This document shows, piece after piece, positions 33,328 through 46,400 of a DNA stretch of 64,000 nt (position 1 is the stretch's first letter; the number at the start of each line of letters is the position of its first letter). The notes beneath the pieces were generated by a model. That model had not been told where the DNA came from. It ran no database searches and saw nothing but the letters and a program-made list of their open reading frames with translations. The position numbers and the translations under genes were made by a program. Source of the DNA: Petunia secreta (Eukaryota > Streptophyta > Magnoliopsida > Solanales > Solanaceae); NCBI GenBank assembly GCA_029990175.1, contig JARKIP010000042.1, forward strand, positions 1-64,000, in the 5' to 3' direction.

Positions 33328-34572
33328 TTTCTTTCTTTTTCCCATTCTTACCCGAATCCAACCCAAATCTATTTTAAAAAAAATACTTTTAATCTCTAAT
33401 CAACAAGGTTTAATATCAATTCCATTCCTCTACAACTTGGTAAGTAATTTTCATAGTTTTCTTCCTATTTTCCCTAAATCCAAAAATCCTAACTTTTTTA
33501 TCTATTTTTTTGTAGTTCTTCCATCTATCAAAGTGGGGGGATTAGTAAATCAGTGGTGGTGGAGTACAAAACCGTCCCTTGAGGTAAGTTTTATGGTGAA
33601 ACACCAATTTTTTTTAAATTTAATTTCAGCTCGTTTTTTTTAATTTTTTCCTATTTTTGAATTCTAGCTCATGAAATTAATCCATGACATAGTAGTTGCT
33701 ATTTGGTTATGAACTAGTTGACATAGTGTTGTTGTTTGGTTTGGGAAATGTTTAAGCTAGTTTGACATTTTAGTTGGTATGTAAAAATTAGGTTGATTTG
33801 AGAAGTGGGTGTTGTTCAAAAAATGATTGGGTTATTGAATGCAAATTTAGAAGATAAATTGGAAAGTAACAAAGTGAAATCTTGTAGTGAAAAAGTTGGT
33901 GTTCCATGGAGAAGAGTACACTTTGAATGGGTTGTTGTTGATCAATGTTGTTGATGGGTTCCTTTAGTAGTGTTGTTGCTGTTGTTGAATGTTGTTATGG
34001 TGTGTACTAGTGTTGTTGTTGTATTGCTTTGAGAAAGAATTGTTGGTGTATAGTGTAGTTTGGTAGTTAGATTCTTTGAGGCATTTCATCAAATAAGTGG
34101 TGAGCAACAAAGACATAATAGGAACTAGACATAATAGTTATACATGCTCTAGTCTAGTGAATAAGAAATAAGTATTAGGCAAATAACTTGAATTCAAAAA
34201 TTTAAAATCATTAAGTATGACAATTTTAAGGTTATTTTCTTTATGTGTAATTAGTAATATGAATATTTTATGTAGTGATTAGTAATGTATGAATTATTTA
34301 CATTATAGTTTAAGCGACATTAGCTATAAATAAGTATAGATAAGTAAATAGTTTTATCATTTTGAATAAATAGATATAAGTTGCAAATGAGAAGTGTTAT
34401 TAATTACTAAATGATAATCTTAGAGAACAAATTAGTTAGTAATATAAAAGTAATTGACTTAGAAAATTATACAATTACTTAATCTTATGAAAATTGGTAG
34501 TGTATCAAAGAAATATTTGTTTAAATATTTACAATTTAATATGCATCTCAAACGTGTAATTTTTGTGTAGAT

Positions 34573-36729
34573 ATGGTTCATGAAAATCGTAGTTGGATGT
34601 ATAATAGAAATAATCCCGGCCGGCGGGGGATGAGGGCAGAATTTGCAGTAGGTGTTGAAGATTTTATTGAAAAGGCGAAAACACTTGATGATTTTATACG
34701 GTGGGGCCAGATTAAGTGTCCTTGTGTGGACTGCAAGTGCATAAAAGGAAAAAATTTGGAAGATATTGAAATGCATCTTTATAGAAAGGGTTTTATGCCA
34801 GATTATTTTGTTTGGGTTTATCATAGAGAGTCTAGGGATGTGGGGGGTGATGTTCATTTTCAAAATGCTTATGTCGGTGGGAGTGGTCCGTTTGTGGAGA
34901 ATGATCTTGATAATTATCGAATGAACGATATGGTTAATGATGCTTTTGGGATGTACCCAGAGGAGCCATCCCAACCGGGTACATCGCAACCAAATGTTGA
35001 GCACATTCCTAATGATGAGGCAAAGCTCTTCTATAAATGGTTGGAGGAAGCTAGTCGTCCATTGTACGAAGGCTCAGTGCATTCCAAGTTGTCAGTTGCT
35101 GTTAGATTGTTAAGTATTAAATCTGATTTTAGTATATGTCAAGCAGCCATGGATTCCATCATTGACCTTATGAATGATCTCAATCTGACTAACATGGCAT
35201 TACCAACTAATTATTACCACACTAAGAAGTTGGTTTCCACGTCAGGTCTTTCTGCTCAGAGAATTCATTGTTGTGTCAACGGTTGCATGTTGTCTTATAA
35301 GGATGATGCAGAATTAGATAAATGTAAATTCTGTGAGGAGCCTCGTTACAAGCCGGTTTTAAACCCTAAAAAGAAGCCGATACCTGTTAAGTCGATGCAT
35401 TACTTACCCCTTATACCTAGGTTAAAGAGGTTGTATGCGTCGATGAGCTCTGCTCCTCATATGAGATGGCACCATGATCGTACGAAACATCTAGGTATTC
35501 TAAGCCATCCGTCAGATGGTCAGGCATGGGAACATTTTGATCAGGTGTATCCGGCATTTGCTAGTGAACCAAGAAACATAAGGTTGGGTCTATGTTCAGA
35601 TGGGTTCACTCCTTTTGATGTCTCGTCAACACCTTATTCTTGTTGGCCCGTATTTGTCACGCCGTACAATCTTCCGCCCGAAATGTGCATGACTAGTCCT
35701 TATCTGTTTTTGAATTGCATTATCCCAGGGCCACATAACCCAAAAGCCTCGATTGATGTATTTTTGCAGCCTTTGATTGATGAGTTAAAGTTATTGTGGT
35801 ATGAAGGTGTGGAAACATATGATATATCAATGAAACAGAACTTTCAACTGCATGCTTCTTTGATGTGGACTATAAATGACTTTCCAGCTTATGGAATGTT
35901 GTCTGGGTGGTCCACTGCTGGTAAGCTCTCTTGCCCTTATTGTATGTAAGATACAAAAGCATTCACTTTGAAAAATGGTGGTAAGATTACATGGTTCGAC
36001 TGTTGCCGTCGATTCTTGCCAATGGATCATCCATTTAGGAATAACAGTAGTACATTTATGAAGAATCAGGTTGATTTTGAGGAGCCTCTGCGAAGGTTGT
36101 CAGGAAGAGAAATATGGGATATGGTTAAGGTGTATCCTAAGGTAACTGACCAACGGCCATCTAAAGCACCTGGCTATGGTATTGATCATAATTGGACTAA
36201 ACAAAATATCTTTTGGGAGTTGCCTTATTGGAAGGATAATCTTCTTCGACATAACCTGGATCCCATGCATATTGAGAAGAATTTTTTCGAGGCTGTCTTT
36301 AATACTGTGATGGATGTCAGAAACAAGACAAAGGATAATGTGAAGGCCAGGTTGGACCTTGAGGAACTTTGTAGGCGACCTGAGTTACACTTATCTCAAG
36401 TTGGCAACACGATTTGGCTTCCCAAGGCCAGTTACACATTCGGATTGGATGAAAGAAGAATGATTTGTGATTGGGTCAAGAATTTGAGGATGCCTGATGG
36501 AGATGCATCAAACTTAGAAAGGTGTGTTGACATGACAGAAGGAGAATTGACTCACATGAAAAGCCACGATTGTCACATCTTCATGGAAAACTTGCTCCCA
36601 ATTGCATTCAATGACTTGCCTGATAAAGTTTGGAAACCACCTACAAAGACGAGCCTATTTTTTAAGGAGTTGTGTTCTAAGACATTGAAGGAAGAAAAAG
36701 GTAGTCTATTTATTAAAGATTTTCAATAA
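34573..36729 (+). pseudogene. CACTA (TNP2-type) transposase with one nonsense codon, C-terminus missing
   Basis: The ATG at 34573 begins RSWMYNRNNPGRRG, then a zinc-binding Transposase-associated domain (CPCVDCKCIKG..EMHLYRKGF, residues about 45-80). A Transposase_21-type core follows: MRWHHDRTKHLGILSHPSDG, LGLCSDGFTPF, SIDVFLQPLIDELKLLW, HASLMWTINDFPAYGMLSGW. Acidic residues for metal binding (Asp in CSDGF and IDVF/IDEL) are present. The frame is open for 458 codons up to a TAA at 35947-35949 (CPYCM-stop-DTKAFTLKNGG). It continues in the same frame for another 259 codons (WFDCCRRFLPMDHPF, HNLDPMHIEKNFF) to 36729. One base separates it from an open N-terminal two-thirds, which implies recent inactivation. 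The usual C-terminal region is absent. Confidence 0.88.
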
Positions 36730-36730
36730 T

Positions 36731-38195
36731 ATTAGCAAACTGGATTGCGTTTTGATATAAACTTATGCTTTGAAGTTTCATAATAGCTTAAGAATATTGG
36801 TAGAGGTCTTATAAAGTTAAGAGTTGAAATGATTGTGGAAGGAAAACCACTTCCACAAAAGTGAAATAAGTCATTTTTTCCTTTTGCTAAAAAAATATTT
36901 TTCTTGAAAATACTTTTTAACAGCTAAATACAGACAGAGTAACTTATTTCCTAAAAAATGTTCTCCGAAAATTATGTTCCTTCCTGCCAAACACATCTTG
37001 ACGACTCAGATCAGTTTGGGAGATGTAACATAGAAAGTTACTTTGGCGAATTGTAATGCCTTCACCTTGTTTTCTAAGATCAATTAATTGGTAGAAGGTG
37101 GTGGGATTTGCTTAAAAGTGCGAGTAGAATATTTTAAAAACTAGACTAGATAATTGGATAGGAGTTCCGAATAAATCTAAACCTCTAATCAAAGGTTTTC
37201 TATGGCTCACATGGTCTAGAACAATACGTACGGAAATATGAAATGTTTAAGTGGGCCTAGTGAGCCACTAATGCCAAATTGATGAAAGTTTGGCACAAAG
37301 TAATTAAGTCCATATTCCATAATGAGGCGAGATTATCATAATTCACATGTCTCTATAGACTAAAGTCCAATTAAACAACTCATATGGTTGTAGGTTTCAC
37401 GTGAAATAAAGCATGGCTAGCACAAATGCACTTTGTCCGATCAATAAAGAAGGGACATACTTGAAATGCTCCTGCAAAACTTGTCTTATTTATTGTGTGC
37501 TCTTTTACTTTTAAGTTTAAGAAGGACCCTGATAGGAAGAGTAATGGAAAAACTACTGGCAAATTGCAGTCCTTCATTCTAAAAATAGCTTGCGCATTTC
37601 TCCAACATCAGAGGGCTACAATAACCACATGATCTTGCTGAATATTGATAATTGAAAGAAAGTTTTACGCTACTGTAATTTAATTTGTTTTAGCATGTAC
37701 GTTGCTTTAGTTTCAAGAGGTTACCGATTTCACCTTGTATAAAAGATTATTTGTATTTAGTACTATCATTTAATTGATGACATGATAGTGTACAGAAAAA
37801 TATACACTATATATATCACAAAGGGTGTGACATATCCTCATGGTTAGTGAAACAAGCGCCAACCTTAGAGATCAAAATGTTAGGTGATTTATTTCTATTA
37901 CTAATCATTACTCGATCTACACATAACCGTTATTGAAATAAATTTACACTGTTGGCGATAGAAGAATGGCATCAAAATTTTTATTCAAGAGTCTCCAGAC
38001 AATCTGCTTCCGAGCATCAGATGGGTACGGCAGTACTATTGTCTATCCAGAAAAGCTTCTGTGTTCTTCAGTGTTAGTCTTGGGTTCCTTCTAATAGGAT
38101 TACCTTACCCCAACCAACCAAAAGGACCTAAACTGACCTTATATACATTATATGACATCTTCCTTAGCTTTTTTCTTCTTTTTATCCCAACCAAT
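36731..38195. other. Intergenic, no gene seen
   Basis: AT-rich sequence downstream of the HIPP gene. Its left part may include the truncation scar of CACTA-2. Short ORFs lack recognisable content. The 3' UTR of the HIPP gene should lie at about 38000-38195. Confidence 0.5.
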
Positions 38196-40717
38196 TTAAC
38201 AGATAATACAAGCATTAGGATTCTCTTCCATGCTGTGATGAACTTGGTAATATGTTTGCATAGGAGGATAATATGGCCTATAAGGCATCACCATCCCTAC
38301 AGGAGCTGCTGGTTGATAATGTTGTGGCTGTGGCTTCCTCTCCTCTGCCTTTTTTGGTTCTTCTTTCTTTTCTTCTTCTTTTTTGGTCTCCTCTTTCTTT
38401 GTTTCCTCCTTGGGTGACTCCTCTTTCTTTATGTCTTCTTTGGGTGGCTCCTCTAATTTCTTTGCTTCTTCTTTGGGTGGCTCTTCTTGCTTCGATTCCT
38501 CTTTAGGGGGCTCCTCTTTCTTTGGTTCTTCCTTGAGTGGTTCTTCCTTTTTTGCTTCTTCTTTCTTCTCTGGCTCTTTGGCTGGTCCTACTAAGAGTAT
38601 CTCTGTCCACCAGAATTTGCGTAATCTGCTCACTACGCTCACGGGATCAACTGTCCCAATGATGGTCAATTTCTTACCTTTCATATCCATAGAAATCTCA
38701 TCAATTCCTGCAAAATTTCAGCATAATAATGCATTTGGTTAGTCTCATTCGAAAAAGGGAGGGATAGTGGCCCATTGCCATAGAGTTTCAACTGAACTAA
38801 TTCATTACTTTAGTGATCCCAAAGTATATGCACATTATAAAAATACTTAAATGTGTAGATATATAGAAAGATTATTACAATCATTCTAAAATCTGAATTC
38901 TTCTTGCAAAAGCACATGGTCATGATAGTAACGAAATTCCCTTCAAATGCACCAAACCAAAGTACTACACTAGTAAGCTACTCCACTTCTTAACCCCTTT
39001 TGTGTTTATTATATTGCTTCCTAGCATAAGCACATGGTCACACTTATAAAGTTCCCTTCACTTTATGCAATAAAACATTCCGAACCCAAAGTACGGAGGA
39101 GTACGTATAAACAATGTAAAAGCAAGAGATACTAGTATTATTTCTTTTTACCTTTCACAATTCTTACGCCTATCTCAAGTTCTCAATTGTTCAAAATATT
39201 CATTTACCTTTCAGTAATTAAGCCACACTTAGCGTAAAAATATTTTACCCAATCAGTCGCCTTAAATATAATAGAAAGTAATCTACTTTATTCTCAAGAT
39301 AACTTTATCTCACTTTTTATGAAGTCTTATATATATACACGATGGTGTATGTAATAAATTATTTACACCCTTTAATTATACCTTAAACTCGTGACACTAC
39401 TAGTACTAGGCTACTAAATTTAGTGGGGAACGCAACAGCTTAAAAAGGAAGGGTGGACACATTTGACGTGGCGCCATGCTGGAATCAACTTATTAAAGTT
39501 GTTTGTCTTTTTTCTTTTACCAAATCAGTGCAAACTAGAAATCAATTTCCAGTAGTAGTTAAAAACCTAGTGCAATATCTAAGTTGCCAAACTAGGATAT
39601 CATCACCACTCCCTTCACCTAACCTTTTACCCGCAACTATATACTCAATCCCGTTCACAATATAAAATTTTTTAGCCTTTATTCTTTAATCTAAAATAAT
39701 TGATTTGTTTAAAAATCAAGAAGCAATTAAATTGTTCTTTCCAAATTTATCCTTATTACTAAATAATCTATACACTTAAAAAAAAATTATAGATTTTTAT
39801 GAGTAAATTTTAAAAAAAAAATTAATATTGAAAATGATTTTTTTATTAATTAATATTAAAAGGTGGATTTCTTAATTTATGTGCAAACAACCAAAAAAAA
39901 ACTTCCTATATCATAAACAGGAGGAAGTATTGTTTCCAACTAAAATTATGTCCCTTATATAACTAAATTAAAAGGTGTCACTAGTACCACTGGATAAAGG
40001 ATATACAATCGTGCACACAATTGGACCTGCAGCATCAGCTTTACTTGGTCAAAAACTTACTAGCAGAGTTTGGATTATTGGATTCAGCGAGTGTAATTTT
40101 TATGCGCATTTGAATTTTGATATTTTAATTTTTTGAAACATATTTAGAAACTACGAAGAAGTACTACAATTACAAATTTAAAGAAAAATGATTTAACTTC
40201 TTCAATATTAACGAGACAGGGATTTGTCAAATTTTGTTTGGAATTACTTTTAAAGAAAACTTTTGTTTAGAAATCTTTGTGAAGAATGAAAATGTAGAAG
40301 ATAGTTTTCTTAACACCTGCAAGAGCAGTGGCTGTCTTCAAGGCCTTCCTCTTTTCTCTGGCATCTTCTAAATCCAGCTTCAATAGTATAATCTTCTGGA
40401 GAATATAAACAAGCAAAAAAAGAAAAATAAGAAAGTAAAGATGAAAAACAGTAACTGAATATATAATTAAGAGAAACTAAAAGCAGCTGATTATAAACAA
40501 TTCTTATGATAAAATTAGAGATCAAGGATCCACGGATTTAATTGAAAGATAAAGAATGGTGAGTTATTATTACTAAAAAATCCAAAATCCATGTACAAGA
40601 CATTGCATAAAGATGAACATATAAAAAGAGTAGTACATGTACATGTTAAATATGGCTAGTATAGTAAAAAGAAGAAAAGAAACATGATCAAAGAGGAATT
40701 AAGAATCAAACCTTCAT
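38196..40717 (-). CDS. Heavy-metal-associated isoprenylated plant protein (HIPP), 198 aa
   Basis: Three coding exons on the minus strand: 40717-40712 (ATGAAG|GT), 40395-40317 (CCAG|AAG ... GCAG|GTGTTA) and 38707-38196 (TTTTGCAG|GAATT ... stop). Exon lengths of 6, 79 and 512 nt join in frame. The two-residue first exon is typical of this family. The HMA fold is at residues about 3-65 (KIILLKLDLEDAREKRKALK, then IDEISMDMKGKKLTIIGTVD). The metal-binding CxxC of classic HMA domains is absent, as in some HIPP subgroups. Residues about 75-145 are a charged linker of EEPPKEE/KKEE repeats, followed by a Pro/Tyr-rich tail. The C-terminus is CIIC, a CaaX-type farnesylation site. It is probably membrane-tethered through the lipid and involved in metal or stress responses; the exact partner is not deducible. 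Confidence 0.9.
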
Positions 40718-41080
40718 ATGGACTTGTGAAATTAAAGACAAGTTATCTCACAGCAGGATCAGAAACCAGAGAATGGAATATGAACAAACAGCACTAGAAA
40801 ATAATGATAATGAGAAAGAGACAACGTAACCTGAATATATGGTCTAGTTATATAGTGAGAGGTTTTGATAGGAGAAAGAAAACAGAAAACCATAACAAGA
40901 TTTCCAAACCAAAACAAAATATACAGAATAAGAGAGGGAGAGAGAAAAAGTAAAAGGGCGCAACTTGGAAGATTTGGTGGTTATGGGATTTGTAGTGTAT
41001 TGAAGAAAGAAAGGTGACAGCGGCATGGAGATCTTAAAACCAGCAGTCCCAAATGTGTAAAAAGAGGTTCCGTGGGGACA

Positions 41081-41090
41081 CTGTTTATAG
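41081..41090 (-). promoter_or_regulatory. Candidate TATA box of the HIPP gene
   Basis: CTATAAACAG on the minus strand lies about 365 bp upstream of the ATG. A second candidate, CTATATAACTAG, lies near 40850. A possible 5' UTR intron donor (TTCAG|GTTACG, about 40830) would reconcile the long leader. Weak evidence. Confidence 0.35.
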
Positions 41091-41099
41091 GCCTAACAT

Positions 41100-42355
41100 G
41101 TTCATTTTATATTTTGTCCACTCATTTGGTATTTGAAATCAACTAATCTTAATAATTTAAAATCAACTTTAAACTCTTTTTCTAAAGTTGAAGCGAACTT
41201 GACACTTTTATTTGAAGTTTGGCTCAACCGCAGTCATGTAGTCTGAGGTTTTCATAAATAAATTGACCATGCTGTAAATGATTTTTACAAAGTGGTTGCG
41301 CCTTAAACAGCCCTATGCAAATAGGTTACGGTATGACATTTCTACCTCATTTGTTTGCACAATATAAAAGTGTGAATGTAAATGGTTCGCATTAGCAATA
41401 AGTGCATTTAGTTTTATCAAACTTTAATCACTAGATTTGAATCGTTTAGATATTGAATAGATTTTTTATATTTTCAAAGAATTTTGGAAAGATCATTTTT
41501 CAGCGTAATTTTGTCTATAATCACGATCAGCCTGCATAACTAAAATTCGATAACCGCCACCATCACCACCAACCTTCGACCACTACCACAATTTACCTCC
41601 ACTATCACAATGACTGCCACAACAACCAATGATAGTTGATCACTACTATACCAACATTTCACTGTCACACTATCACGAATGTCTATTATGATCTACCAGC
41701 ACTATCTACCACTAGCACTAACTAATACCGCTGCCACCACCAATTCACAATTACCACCAGTGTCAATCATCACCAACAACATCGCCAATCTCCGCCACCA
41801 CTATCAGTGTCAGCCTCCAACGACCTACATCATTACAATTACCATCACCATATGTCAGTCACTACCACATGAACAAGCTCCATCATCCTAGTGTATAGTT
41901 TTAATCCTAACCGAAAAAGTTAAATGGTTTCTTAAGAGCCACCCAAAAGTTAAAAACTGGCTCTAAAAATATCTTATTTATGTAAGTCTCTCTTCTCAGG
42001 GTAATACCCAACATTTCGTATATTAGGGCGAAATGCACAAACAACCACTTTTGTGAGTGACCTTGCAGTTTCAGCCACTTACAATTTACTTATAATCAAA
42101 CTATTAGCATTGAAGTTCAAGTCAAGTTAAACTAATCTGAGCCCGTATTGTCTGAAACTGAAATCTACTTCTTTTTTTTTCACTCAAATTCAAATCAAAA
42201 GTTTGAATTTAGTTTTGAAGTTAAGCACAACTTCCGGTCTTACTTTTGTTCATATTTAGACCAAAAAATGTAAGTTGCGGTGATTTACACTCTATAAGAG
42301 GCTACACTTAAAAATAGTTTTTAGGAAATTTTTGAAAACAAAATGATATGTAAAA
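41100..42355. other. Intergenic with a CAY-rich cryptic repeat at about 41550-41890
   Basis: The stretch from about 41550 to 41890 is dominated by CAC, CAT, ACC and ACA triplets, giving a 70-codon Thr/Ile/Asn/Pro-rich ORF that I regard as spurious. Similar GGTGGT-type sequence often marks old dispersed repeats in plants. Nothing else was supported. Confidence 0.45.
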
Positions 42356-42359
42356 GGGA

Positions 42360-42739
42360 TTTTTACACTCTATACCCATAAAATTTAAAGTATTTACAAG
42401 CCATACCCATTATAAATTATACTATCCATAAAATTAAAAGTATTTACCCAACCTACCCATTTATTATTGTATACCTTTGTTATGCCTTATAGGTGTATAC
42501 TTTTAAAGTATACTGCATAAATTATGGTATACAAGTCTGGAGGGAACATTTATTAATGTATACATTTGTTATGCTTTATAGGTATATACCTTTATGGTAT
42601 ACTGCATAAACTATGGTATACAAGTTTGGTTGGGTAGAGTGGGTAAATAATTTAGTGGGTAGGTCGAGTAATATTTGAAAGTAGTAGGTAGTGGCTGTAA
42701 TTATTTTAGATTTTGTGGGTATTTTTGTAAGTGCCCCTA
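42360..42739. mobile_element. Small MITE-like element, copy 2 of 3
   Basis: The left end is TTTTTACACTCTATACCCAT and the right end GGGTATTTTTGTAAGTGCCCC (about 42718-42738). The interior has an approximately 85-bp tandem duplication (TTGTATACCTTTGTTATGCC and TAATGTATACATTTGTTATG copies, both ending TATGGTATACAAG). It matches, in the opposite orientation, the element split by the LTR retrotransposon at 50766-58024. Confidence 0.7.
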
Positions 42740-42849
42740 GGTAAAATTGGGGGTAAGTGCATGAAAGGCCATTTTTGCTACTGGTCTTTGGGCACAGACC
42801 ACTAATATCAAAACATTTAGTTTGTGGCCACTTTTGCTTAAAAGATAGA

Positions 42850-43060
42850 AATTCAGTCCAAGGCTATTGACTGAAGTTCAGTCCTTAAAGATAGAACTTC
42901 AGTCCAGGGTCAGTTAGGAACTTCAGTCCAGGGTCATGTTGACTGAAGTTCAGTCCTTAAAGATAGAACCTCAGTCCATGGCCATATGGATTGAAGTTCA
43001 GTCCTTAAAGATAGAACTTCAGTCCATGGTCATATGGACAGAACTTCAGTCAATAAGCAG
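42850..43060. repeat. About 60-bp tandem repeat with self-complementary core
   Basis: At least four units of TGAAGTTCAGTCCTTAAAGATAGAACTTCAGTCC-type sequence (TTGACTGAAGTTCAGTCC, AAAGATAGAACTTCAGTCC). GGACTGAA and TTCAGTCC arms alternate, so each unit can form short hairpins. Non-coding. Confidence 0.8.
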
Positions 43061-43479
43061 AACTTAAGTCAATGCTTATTTAGTAAGTCCCAAAAGTGAC
43101 TTCTAGTGTAAAATCAAAAAAAAAAAATGGTTTCAAACGAAATACCAGTGTTAAAACTTGCTCTAGGCGAAATTTTTACGGTAAAATTGGGTGCGTAGTT
43201 AAATTTTTACATATGTTAAATTACGGTATCCCCGGCAATTTCTTTCCCAAATGTTAAGAACCCAACAATTTCCTAACTTCCTCATGTTTATATGTCCAAA
43301 TATTCCCTCAACTCTTAAGCCTTCCTCCGTTGACCCCCCTTATCATCAACTGTACACTTCTCGTCCCCTTATACCATGTTCATACATACCAATCCCAATA
43401 AACAACCACCTTATTTTCCCCAAAAACCCCTAACATCCAAATTATGACCCTTTCATAATCCTAAAATTTCTTCATAATT

Positions 43480-46400
43480 ATGGGTAATCAAGGTGATGAA
43501 GACATGTCAATAGTATCAATTTACAACAACTCAAATTACACTAGAGGGTACTTAGAAACTCGTTTATTTTACGTACGTATAACACCATGTGCTGTTAATT
43601 GTGTACCTGACCATCTCAGGCTGTGTTATGTCCGCCGTGAAATGGGAGTTTTATTAGAAATCAACGGCTCTCGTGTTCCGGCCACCGACACAGCTTCGAT
43701 CACCCTTCGTCGTGATCGTGTTGATAAGGGATGCTCAGAGGTAACCTATGTTAGTACAGATAGCATCAGAATCTCGGGGGCAGTAGAATTTGAAGTGTAT
43801 GATAGGGAATTAATACTACTTTGTGGGTCATTAGAAAGAGTGGAAAGTTCTTGGGCTAATAATGGGAGTGGATGGAGTATGGATTGTTATATGGCTTCTG
43901 TTGGATTGTTAGGGAATGGTGGTGGAGGAGCAGTTGAGGTTTATATAGCGGGTTGTTGTTCTGATGTGCCTGCGATTTTAACGAAAACGATTCAGGTTAG
44001 TCCGAAAAGGAAGAGTATGAGGCAGGGGATGTTGGATGTGATTCCTGAGGATGATGAGGTTTGGAAGGAGGATGGGAGCTCGAATGGGGTCTTTCGTCAA
44101 AGGAAATTACCGGTAATGCAATTATGTCTTTTAGTACCCTTTATAGCTTGTTTGGATGGCTGTTACATATCGTTTTATAATGTATCGTATTGTATTATAT
44201 CGTACTGTATTGTTTTTAGTAACTTTTGGATAAAGTTTATAATTTCCTGTCGTTTTGTAATACCACGTACTAGCAATCTGGAGAATGAGCTTACAATATT
44301 GCGAAAAAATTAGGGACAGGAGCTCGAATGGGGTCATCCATCAAAGCAAATTACTGGTAATGCAGTTACACCTTTTAGCCCCTTTTACCAGAGGTGGATC
44401 CTAGACTTGAGTATTATGAGTTTAAGTTCATTCTAACACAGGGTTTGAAATTTATTAATTTTACTTATTTTAGTGAATTTCTAATGCATATATAGGGTTG
44501 GAGCCAAATTTACTAGTCTCGATGAGCCCATAAGTATCACACTACATCCGGCCTGCCCTTTACTATGATTAGAAGGAAAAGCGGCATAACCTAGTTTTCT
44601 CTGTGCCATTGATGTTGGTTAGGTTCTTTTTAGATGTAGTTAATAATATTATTGAATATTGACGTGGTAAAGTTCCCATATGGTAACGTGTACGATTAGA
44701 TGAATTTATTTAATTAAGATGGGAAAGTTGTCGTATAAGAAAAGTATATACCAAAAAATGTAGGGAATTTACAAAAAATTGTTGGATTATGATGTTGGTT
44801 TGGTTCTTAAATTGTTATTCTGCTTTATCCCGGGTGACTAAAATTTTAGTAATGTAGTTGAGCTGTACAGAACCTATAATTAGGAAAGAACAGCTTAATC
44901 ACAGATGAATTATGTGCCCAACGAAGAAAGAAGAAGAATTTTGTTACATTTACTTCACTGTTCTTCACCATTGTTTGCTAGCTCCTCCATTTGAATAAGT
45001 CTATGTGTATTGAGGACCTTCTAACCAAGTGTTGACGGGAGATAATGAGATCAAGGAGAGCTCGAGAGACTATTTTGATAGTTTGTTCAACTCAAATCAA
45101 AAGGATAACTTTACAGATTGACGGTGGAAGCTTTAGCTTCACACATAAAGTAGGCTGGCAGAAATAACAGATCTAAAGTGTGACGATTATAGAGGCATAA
45201 GGTCACAAATGGTATAGATGTTACGAAGTGTCTTAGGGAGGTGGAGTAGTAGGATGCCGAATGGGGTCATTCATCAAAGGAAATAGCCGGTTATGCAATT
45301 ATACCTTTTACTGTGGTAAGAAAGAAAAAGCGAGATAATTTAGCTTTTTCTGTGCTGTTGGTGTTAGTTATTTTTTTAGATGAGCTAAATAATTTTATTA
45401 ATGCTGGAAAGCTCCATTATACTAGAGGTGTAACATTACATGAAGTAACGTGACAAATCGTGGTATTAGAAAAGCATACCAAACATTAGAGAATTTACAA
45501 AAACTTGTTGGATTGTGTTAGTTAAGTTCTTAAATTGTTATTGTGCTTTACCTTAGTTGACGAAAATTTAGTAGTGTAGCAATTTTAGTATAACATAGAC
45601 ACTGTACAGAACTTGTAGAAGGAAAGAACAGCTTAATCACATATGAAATATGTACCCAAGAGATTGATCATTAGTTCTGAACAGCCACAGCGTCAGTCTG
45701 AATTTGGAACAATGCCTTTTGAAGTAGACAATAAAGAAGAAAAAGGTTGTTGCTTAAACTTCACGCTTCTGCAAACAAAACCATTGATGCTAGCTCGTCC
45801 ACAAGTTTGAGTAAGCTTATGTTGTTACTTCTTTGACCCTCAGACAGCATCTTTTGGTACAAGTCACCAGCGTATGTCGCATCTTTCACTTTCACCTACT
45901 CTATGACCGTAAATTACTCTATGACCATAAATTGATGCAGCAAGGGTTCAAATACTTGAAGAAATGCTTATTGTATAAGCACAAAAGTTGGAACTTTAAG
46001 TGAGGTCACAATCATGAGAATGGTGTAGAAAGCATTAAATAATCTTTCTAATTTCACTTGTATTTTTGGTCGGAACAGAGAATAAATAGACAATGCTAGT
46101 TTGATATGTGCCATGGATGACTCGTTGTAGTCATATAGACACTTGTACATACTTTGTCACGTCTTTGTGTCGTAGTAATGGAAATTTACTTATCAAATGA
46201 AATTGAGAGAGATAGAATATCTAAAAATAAGGGGAACAAATTTCAGAGCAAGTGATAGAATTGTTAAAAGTACTATTCAAAAATTTGAGAGGCTCAACCA
46301 ATAACTTATATGAGAAGTACATTTCTGTTCATTCTGCCAAAATCAAATTTTGTGAAGCTGGGGAACGATTGTTAAAAACGAAGAGGGAAACCAGCTATTT

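Larger units (their letters stand above)
33030..36730 (+). mobile_element. CACTA-2: truncated CACTA element with transposase
   Basis: The left terminus is CACTACTAAAAATAAAGTG at 33030. Subterminal GC-rich repeats of CCGACCGACGCGGT lie at about 33088 and 33155, with an inverted form (GTCGGACGGTCGGTCG) near 33213-33230. A spliced leader follows with plausible exons ending at 33439 (TTG|GTAAGT) and spanning 33516-33583 (GAG|GTAAGT); the last intron ends TGTGTAG at 34570, two bases before the ATG. The transposase runs to 36729, where homology stops. No matching right end was found, so it is truncated there. Confidence 0.8.

Noticed and set aside
34459..35004. 181-codon minus-strand ORF
   Set aside because: Shadow of the CACTA transposase, which is clearly on the plus strand.
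38273..38742. Two plus-strand ORFs of repeated SSLGGSSFF and LLLWVAPL type
   Set aside because: Shadows of the KEEP-repeat region of the HIPP gene on the minus strand.
41679..41891. 70-codon Thr/Pro/Ile-rich ORF
   Set aside because: CAY-rich low-complexity sequence without start context or homology.
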